Shown here: piece after piece, positions 58,401 through 64,000 of the stretch
How positions within the stretch are numbered: the stretch's first letter is position 1
How the letters are laid out: the number at the start of each line of letters is the position of its first letter
The notes under the pieces: generated by a model
What the model was told of the DNA's origin: nothing
What the model saw: the letters and a program-made list of their open reading frames with translations, nothing else
The model's database searches: none
Program-made: the position numbers and the translations under genes
Origin: Spinacia oleracea
Lineage: Eukaryota > Streptophyta > Magnoliopsida > Caryophyllales > Amaranthaceae
Reading direction: 5' to 3'
Assembly: GCF_020520425.1 (NCBI RefSeq)
Contig: NC_079487.1
Span: 83,271,141-83,335,140, forward strand
DNA length: 64,000 nt

Positions 58401-61377
58401 CTTTTTATATCTTCTTATATTATGAATTCCAGTATTTGGAGATATTGATGCTCAAAACATGAATTTAAAACCGTGAAGCCAAATAGGAACATCTTTTAGA
58501 AACGGAGGTAATACTGTTTTACATTTCTTTTGTTTAATATAGAAGCAACAAGGGTAACAAGTCATAGCCAATGGATTTCCCATGCTAGAAAAACAAGGAC
58601 CAAACATCTTTGAATATAAAAGATTTAGGGGAGCACCTTTGAGCTCACAAACCAATGAGCTCGTTGCTTATAGATTAAGTATTGGGACATGATCCCGACA
58701 TCTCATCATTGCGAGTGAACATGATACAAGCATACTATCAAGGATCAGTTCCTAACATATCTCCTCTGAGGCTCTGATAAGTCTAAACAAAATCATATAT
58801 CAGGATTCAGGAACTAAGACTAAAAATCTGTAGGTTCCTTCTGTAAACCAGAAACCCAATACCAAGACGAGTCATTACCAGAAAAGCAAGTACTTGCTTC
58901 CAAGGTCAAAGTGTCAAACTAAAACCAAAATGCTACTTTTTTCTTGTTATTGATAGAGTTTAGTTTATTCTCCTATATCCAGTTGCTCAGGAAATCTTTG
59001 CTTCAGTTTTTTTCATCCCAAGTGCCCCCTAAACACCCAAACTTGTTACAGAAAATCCAAAAAAACTTGAAGCCAATAATTTTTAGAAACAAAATAATTA
59101 ATCCTTCCTGTCTTTAAAATTTTCACTTTTGCGAATATTAAGGATAGTCATTAATATAATAAAATATTTGTTGGGGGTAGAGAGAAAAAGTAAGAGAAAG
59201 TGTAAGGAAAAAGGGAAAAAAAAGGATTGAAAACTTGGGAGTGATGGGCAGATAAAAGGAAAAGTTCACTAGAGAACAAAATTCATACTTAAGGGCTTGT
59301 TCGGTATAGTTTATGATTTCCTGTTTTTGTTTCTTAAAAACAAAAAACTGATTTTGGTTTTACTTTTTCAAAACTGAAAAAAACCGAGACATACTTTATT
59401 AAGAATGGCACTATCCATAAAAAATATATACATTAAAGAATCACTCCACCATAAGAAAATACGTAGTAATCCTCCTTTCCCCTCCTTTTCCACAACTACT
59501 GCGTGATTGCAGCCCTTCCATTTCCCCCCTGCTTTCATGCTCAAATTCATCTAAGTAGATTTGAGCAATGAGAAACAAAAGACTTCTCCTGGCTGGCTCC
59601 CCCTAATCAATTCATTATCAACTATCCTACTTGATCATAAGTATAGTCAATTTGCTCAACAACCAGGTCGACGAATACCACTCTCGGATGCAATTTTGTA
59701 TTCAAGAACCCCAAAGAAAAATTTTAAGTGGTGCAAAGTAAAAGTCCAATTTTTATTTCTGTGGTATGAGAAAATTGTACTCCGTAAATCTTATGTTGAA
59801 TCCAACAGTGGAGATTTAAGGACGAATAGAGGTATTACGAGTTTGATTCAATTGATGGATGTTTCGAGTTATCTGAAATTTAGAGAGAAAAGCTTGGGGT
59901 TAGAAATGGAGGTTTGTGATCTAAGAGATGAGCAATTAGGAGAAGCCACCGTTGATGGAATAAAATAGAGTGTTCCAGATTTTAAAGAGAGAAGGTGAAA
60001 ACTGAAAAGAACAAGGAAAAGGAATTGAAAGAAATCTCTATTATATAAGTGAAGAGGTGAGGTTATTTTAGTAAATCCACTTTTGGTGTCCCCTTGGATT
60101 ACTAAAATACCCTCCACACTTATAGAATAGAGAATATAATGACAACCTACCCAATAGGAAAAGCCCAGAGAAACATTTTAATCAATCTAGCCCCTTAAAT
60201 AAATAAAAAAATTACCATTTTAAACAATCTGTTTATATGCGTTCGGCTCTATCTAACTTATATGCTTCTTATATTCACACGCATTGCATTTATATTATAT
60301 TTTTCCATGTTATTTCAGGTTTAAATGTAATAACACAAATCTGTTTCTTATATTCGCATGCATCGTGTGCATATAAGACTAGTAGAGATATAGTACGACT
60401 CAGAGGAGAGAGAGTGTGTCAGGAATGCGTGTTTTCCATAACAAAAACAATAAAACCACAAAAAGTGGTTCTCGAAATTCCGTTTTAAATTTGCCGATAT
60501 TGAGTGGAAGTTGTTTAATACAACAATTTCAACGAACGCGTTTTGATTATTTTTCTTTTTAAAAAAACGAAAAACGGGAATTTGCAACAATCCCGAACGT
60601 CCCCTAAGTTAATAGTGGAAATGTGAAATTTTTCAATGGTTTGGGGGAGTACAATTTTGCACTAACGAAAAAATAACAGCTGGATTCAGATTAAGTCACC
60701 TAAGCTCAGTCTGATTTGGTTTCTGTATGACGACATCTGCCAATTCCAAGAGAAACTATACCTAAAGCTTATGAATCTTATTAATTGATCATACAGATAG
60801 ATCAGGTTTGACGCCACCGCATCCATAACTTCATACCAGAAAGCATAGGACTCCAAAACAGCAGAAAAATAACCTAGCATAAGAGACAATCCACTTACAG
60901 GGAATATTAAAGGCTTCATCTTGAAAGTTTTCATAAGAGCATTTACTTCAACGCCAGGAACCTGGTCAAACAGAAGATGCTATTAGAATTCTGGTTTGAA
61001 TTAACTGTAGTGTAACATGAGGCAATAGAGAACAGGATAACATGCTGTTAACCAAGGCAAAGAGCTACTCCATGATATCATCTCAATAGGAAACAGATAA
61101 AATACACATTCCTAATGACTGCACAGGGGAAGTACTTAAACCCTCCCACTTAGCACTACTTTTATCAATAATTAATGCACATTCAAACAGTTGTAAGCAG
61201 CCAGTGTGCAGCTCTCCAGGATTACTGGAATAATACCTGGCACATCAGATGGAACTCTCCTTCCTCCGGATTAATGCCAAAATCTCCAGAAGCTTCCAAA
61301 GGAACACTCCCAAACCAACCATTAGCGTTGTGCAAAAATACACGTTGACCACGAAAGCATAAACTCGCTGACATATC
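42965..61377 (-). CDS. TIC236: TIC236, chloroplast inner-envelope import protein (TamB/DUF490 family), last 19 exons
   Basis: TIC236 (EMB2410 in Arabidopsis) is anchored in the inner chloroplast envelope, spans the intermembrane space and links the TIC and TOC import machines; its C-terminal TamB-like domain contacts Toc75. Exons, in coding order: 61377-61237, 60961-60899, 58036-57806, 56975-56892, 54671-54514, 54379-53872, 52565-52401, 52289-52230, 50730-50608, 50136-49861, 48502-48437, 48161-48027, 46793-45969, 45850-45570, 45319-45054, 44911-44673, 44596-44405, 43468-43196, 43111-42965. They total 4,233 bases, a multiple of three, so 1,410 residues plus stop. Recognisable blocks include SGLKLNQLILAPQLDGHMSF, GHWHGSLDASGGGNGDT, GEAYLPHDKGSGAAPFNR and the end LLFEYSTTSQD. 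The N-terminal third with transit peptide lies beyond 64000. All junctions are GT-AG except the GC donor at 52400. No stop or frameshift is seen, so it looks functional. Confidence 0.96.
43469..44404 (-). repeat. TIC236 intron with an imperfect tandem duplication
   Basis: Within this 936-bp intron, a unit of about 188 bases at 43784-43960 is repeated at 43972-44155. Landmarks found in both copies are GACCAACATCGA-like, GTTATCCAGT, GGTTTTCCTAGATTATG and GCACATATTAATAG. Some short frames run through it but it lies between two well-defined exons. Confidence 0.75.
46794..48026 (-). other. TIC236 intron containing a Stowaway MITE and a poly-C run
   Basis: The intron lies between the GNGDTV and AEFDF exons. 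It holds the Stowaway element at 47052-47299, followed by a poly-C run at about 47321-47335. The rest is plain AT-rich intron. Confidence 0.7.
47052..47299. mobile_element. Stowaway MITE in a TIC236 intron
   Basis: The left end CTTCCTCGTTCCGCAAAGGA and the right end, on the other strand, CTTCCTCCGTTCCACAATAG are inverted repeats. GATGCATC-like words follow in both arms. TA flanks both sides (47050-47051 and 47300-47301). Confidence 0.85.
48503..49860 (-). other. TIC236 intron, no element recognised
   Basis: A 1.36-kb intron between the SRSK and DLFMKSL exons. It has a poly-C run at about 49437-49448. Reading frames on both strands in this stretch show no protein similarity that I can see. 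Confidence 0.6.
50137..50607 (-). other. TIC236 intron, nothing else seen
   Basis: A 471-bp AT-rich intron with standard borders. No repeat or element boundary is visible. Confidence 0.6.
50731..52229 (-). other. TIC236 intron, nothing else seen
   Basis: A 1.5-kb AT-rich intron. No transposon ends or coding sequence are recognised. Confidence 0.6.
52290..52400 (-). other. TIC236 GC-AG intron
   Basis: The upstream exon must end ...AATCTAGAG so that NLE joins IRHLPLDELE. The next intron bases are GCATAC, so the donor is GC rather than GT. The acceptor GTGTAG at 52290 is normal. At 111 bp it is the second shortest intron in this part of the gene, after the 102-bp one at 43094-43195 region borders. 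Confidence 0.7.
52566..53871 (-). other. TIC236 intron, nothing else seen
   Basis: A 1.3-kb AT-rich intron with a short run of TGAACTTG words at about 52965-53045. No element boundary is recognised. Confidence 0.55.
54672..56891 (-). other. TIC236 intron with poly-C/poly-A tract
   Basis: A 2.2-kb intron. At 55388-55419 a run of about 20 C is followed by about 10 A. Around 55463-55625 the words ATGTGGTACGTTTTCATTT and AAATGAAATGTGCCATGTGG face each other, possibly a decayed MITE. No coding sequence is supported. Confidence 0.55.
56976..57805 (-). other. TIC236 intron with a possible decayed Stowaway element
   Basis: Near 57219 the intron has ACTTCCTCCGTTCTTAATAC, a Stowaway-like end, followed by ATGAACCATTTGGAC. 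An inverted CTCCAAATGGTGCGAGTATA lies at about 57411-57430. The arms are too diverged to set exact borders. Confidence 0.45.
58250..58511. mobile_element. Stowaway-like MITE in a TIC236 intron
   Basis: The left end CTACCTCTGTTCCTTTATGC and the right end, on the other strand, TTACCTCCGTTTCTAAAAGA are inverted, followed in both arms by TGTTCC(C/T)ATTT. TA flanks both sides (58248-58249 and 58512-58513). Confidence 0.75.
59293..60604. mobile_element. PIF/Harbinger-like non-autonomous element in a TIC236 intron
   Basis: The left end GGGCTTGTTCGGTATAG and the right end, on the other strand, GGGGACGTTCGGGATTG are inverted repeats flanked by TAA (59290-59292 and 60605-60607), the 3-bp target type of PIF/Harbinger. 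The interior includes a 135-codon frame (59561-59968, MSNEKQKTSPGWLPLINSLS...) with protein-like composition that I cannot identify. There is no transposase. Confidence 0.6.
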
Positions 61378-61979
61378 CTGGGAAAGAACATCGAAAAAAT
61401 GTAGAAATGAGTTTCAATTTTTTTACTACCCATCAACCAAAATCAAAAGGATAAAGAAGGAAAACAATGTAATTTGAGAGTGAAGTTCATAGGGTAAGAC
61501 ACAGACTCATACAAACCTTCCTCTGAGACTGAAGCAATCATAAGATACGCAACTCGTAATCCATTTAATGAAATAATTAAGAATGGTATTTAAGTCAGCT
61601 AACCTCCTCTAATTCTAGATTTCAACTCTCCTTAGTGGTGCATTACAGCCTTGAACACCCTAAATTATGAAATGGAGAAAATACCATGTTTAAGGAAATA
61701 ATGGGCCTTGATCCTGCTAGCACAATATAGCAGTTGTTCTGTGTAAAGCATTTAAATTTACAACTACATCGAAACGTGTTGAGAATTTTCTTAGAGAAGG
61801 GATTTGGATAGCATCCAATAAGTTGCAAAACATGTGACCCGGCCTTGTCAGGTAGGGGTGCTTGGTTGTCTCTCTATGGTCTTTCTTAACCCGGTAGTGG
61901 GTCCGAACTATTTGATGGGCTTGGGGACTTATGGAATGGTGTGTGCTCCCCTTGATGGCTGCTTCATGGGGACTTTAGT

Positions 61980-62300
61980 GTAACATGAATGGTTTTGATT
62001 CACAGATTCGTGATTGTGACCTTGTTGATTTTCCCACAAAGATAATCACTTTACATTGTGAGTGGTTTGATGACCGTGTTTTAGCCTCTAGGCTAGATCA
62101 GTTCTTTTGCACTCATGAATGGATCTAGATTCTAAGTTTGGTGGGTGACAAGGTGGTTTCTGATCAGCTTTTTACTACTTAAAAGTCCTGACCAGTTCAA
62201 TTTGGGCCCTATGCCATTTTGTTCTTAAACATGTGTATCACCCATTTAGTCATTCCAGAGTTTTCAGCAGCAAGTTTTGAAGTGGTGGCAACATTGTCGA
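61980..62300 (+). pseudogene. LINE endonuclease fragment
   Basis: The plus strand reads MNGFDSQIRDCDLVDFPTKI then SRLDQFFCTHEWI, the end of an L1-type endonuclease domain (F...I.dc.L.D.p..g...TW......S.LDRfl.s.eW). After a frameshift, FVLKHVYHP-like residues resemble the next LINE block. Stops and frameshifts are present, so it is a relic. Confidence 0.65.
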
Positions 62301-63735
62301 ATGGACAGTTGGCAGGTATTTAGGTTCACAATGAAATCAAAGTGTGTCATGATCTCAGGAAACGCTTAAGGTATACAAAGAAGGAGGTTCTAAGGGATGT
62401 GGAAGTTTAAGAAAGGAAAACTAAAAAGGACTGAGAATGACATTTAGAGAGAGAATTACTAACTAGTGAGTTGGATTAGAAGCATCCCCTTAAAAATTCT
62501 TTTTAGGGGCCATTTGGTTCGAATAGAGTAAAGGGAAAGTATTCTAGGAAGGGATTTTGAGGAGCAAGGTTTTAAGTTTATGTGAGGCATAGCAATGATT
62601 TTCCTCAAAATTTTGGTTCATCCAAACAGCATCATATTCACTTCTAACATCGCTGCTGGAATGGGTCACCTCTCTTCATCCAAACGGCACCATATTCACC
62701 ACCGCAAGCTTACTGCTTTGTCACTTTCCCTCTGATCATGATTTTTTTCTTTGGTGGTCCAATTTGACCCGCTAAAACTCTAGCTTTGTAGTCCTAGAGG
62801 TTGAATATGTCCATCCAACGACTGGCAGGTAGAATTTACGGTGGGTTTTGACTTCAGGTCGGTTGGGATCCTTTTTCTTCTCTTTGTCTCTCCCTGTTGG
62901 TTCATGGTGATTGGTGGTAGACGGTATTAAATTAGTGTTCTCTGGTGATGATGGGCAACATATTAGGGTGTCTCTAGTGGTGGTGGTGTTTGAGGCAGGG
63001 ACGCAGCCCGCAGGGGTATGGTATTTAGATAATTGATATTAGGGCTGTTAGTGAAAAAGTGGTTTGGGGATTTTGAGGGATAAGGGGGTTCCAACTGAGG
63101 CGGTCGTAATTTGTGTTAGTTGTTAAAAAGCTAAAACCCAAAAGTCAATAAAAAAACTAGCTAAAAGCCATTAGTCAAACAAGCAGTATCTATCATCCAT
63201 CTTCTACCCTTGATCAGTTCGCCTCTCTTGTTGGGTGTATGTACTCCACAGTACTAATACATCTAGGACCAGGAGTGCCTTTAGAGGGAAATGCTACCGC
63301 ACTTCTTTCTGCCATATGTAATGAAGACTGAAGAGCTTCAATAAGACTTGAAGGTTAGAACTCTAGAAGAGGGCTAACTTTTCTTTATGCAGTAGTACCA
63401 AACCTTATTTATTCATGTATGTTTTGTTATCCCTTGTATTTTCTTTTTTTGTCTAGTAACCTTCCTTCTCTAATTTTCCTCTCTATGAGGGTTTTTCCGG
63501 ACTATGTTTAGATGATAGTCTGCGTGGTCTACCACACCATTTCCTTATATTGAATTCATTTACATGATGCCTTGTCCGTTACGCTTGAGGCTTGACCTAT
63601 TTGTTTCCACATTATTCACACATCACATTACGATGTCACATTTAAATATTTGTGACAGTCATTATTATGAGTCACAAATTTCAAGTTTCTAGGTGGACAT
63701 TTTTGTTCAGAAAGAGGGTATATTTTTATCCTTAA

Positions 63736-63993
63736 AGCATGTTTAGCAACATACAAATGCTTGGAGCCTTGGACAGTTGGACTTGAGGAGAGAGAATCTA
63801 CAAAAATACAGAGTACTAAAAAGTAATAAGAGAGAGGAGAGAGAAAGAAAGAGAGAGATGGAGGCCAAGAGAGAAAATGACTTCGTGAAAACATTTTGGA
63901 AGACCAAATACTTGGTGTTATCTTAGTTGAGGAGAGAGAAAATATATAATATTGTAGTGAAAACCAAATGCTTGGTGTTTGCTAAACATACTC
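63736..63993. mobile_element. MITE-like unit with inverted ends
   Basis: GCATGTTTAGCAACATACAA at the left and, on the other strand, GTATGTTTAGCAAACACCAA at the right are inverted. Both continue into GCTTGG/GCATTTGG words. The interior is purine-rich (GAGAGAGAAAG). I could not define a target duplication. Confidence 0.45.
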
Positions 63994-64000
63994 TTGGCAT

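Larger units (their letters stand above)
58037..60898 (-). other. Large TIC236 intron hosting two DNA elements
   Basis: This 2.86-kb intron holds a Stowaway-like MITE (58250-58511) and a PIF/Harbinger-like element (59293-60604). The remainder has no recognised content. Confidence 0.65.
61378..64000 (-). other. TIC236 intron or upstream part, runs off the window
   Basis: No further TIC236 exon is found upstream of the DMSASLCFRG exon, although the protein must continue, so this is the start of a large intron of at least 2.6 kb. It contains a LINE fragment (61980-62300), a possible MITE at about 62506-62691 (GGGGCCATTTGGTTCG facing GGTGCCGTTTGGATG on the other strand), and an inverted-repeat unit at 63736-63993. 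Confidence 0.55.

Noticed and set aside
61378-64000. More TIC236 exons upstream of 61377
   Set aside because: I searched the minus strand for the residues expected before DMSASLCFRG and found none. The N-terminal part must lie beyond the window.

Overview
The window is plant nuclear DNA, from a eudicot. It holds one large intron-rich gene for a chloroplast import protein, and beside it a dense nest of plant transposons: Athila-type and chromovirus Ty3/gypsy elements, CACTA, hAT, Mutator, Stowaway and LINE. The repeated ACTCCGTA / TACGGAGTA motif in intergenic DNA hints at Caryophyllales (spinach, beet or quinoa relatives), but this is a weak inference. I see no prokaryotic genes, no CRISPR array and no tRNA or rRNA gene.

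Left part, 1-35336, is nested retroelements. Positions 1-3668 hold a decayed antisense Ty3/gypsy chromovirus (part of an LTR, then integrase, reverse transcriptase and gag remnants). Positions 3672-19040 hold a plus-strand Athila-type array that shares LTRs: a 3' internal remnant, LTR1 (5348-7025), an internal region with gag-protease and an Athila ORF-1 reading frame but no reverse transcriptase, RNase H or integrase, LTR2 (15616-17292), a second truncated gag, and a 5'-truncated third LTR (18584-19040). Positions 19041-35336 hold a second Athila element on the minus strand. Its gag is split by a 9.7-kb CACTA transposon (19410-29112, TSD TGA) and by a 2.8-kb solo LTR (29478-32293, TSD GCCTT). 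Its 5' LTR is 33713-35336.

Middle part, 35337-42964, holds small DNA transposons and gene debris: an unidentified 58-codon fragment, a large inverted-repeat (foldback) element, a hAT element with an 8-bp TSD, a Mutator-like MITE with a 10-bp TSD, a C-terminal fragment that looks like a diphthine methyltransferase (DPH7) WD40 gene, and a MULE. The MULE carries the C-terminal half of a transposase facing a GRF-type zinc-finger ORF.

Right part, 42965-64000, is the 3' two thirds of TIC236 (EMB2410, TamB/DUF490 family) on the minus strand. I could place 19 exons. Their lengths add to 4,233 bases, so they encode the last 1,410 residues and the stop; the N-terminal third lies beyond 64000. All junctions are GT-AG except one likely GC-AG intron. 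The introns carry Stowaway-like MITEs, a PIF/Harbinger-like insertion, poly-C tracts and a LINE remnant, yet the reading frame is intact. This looks like the only functional host gene in the window.
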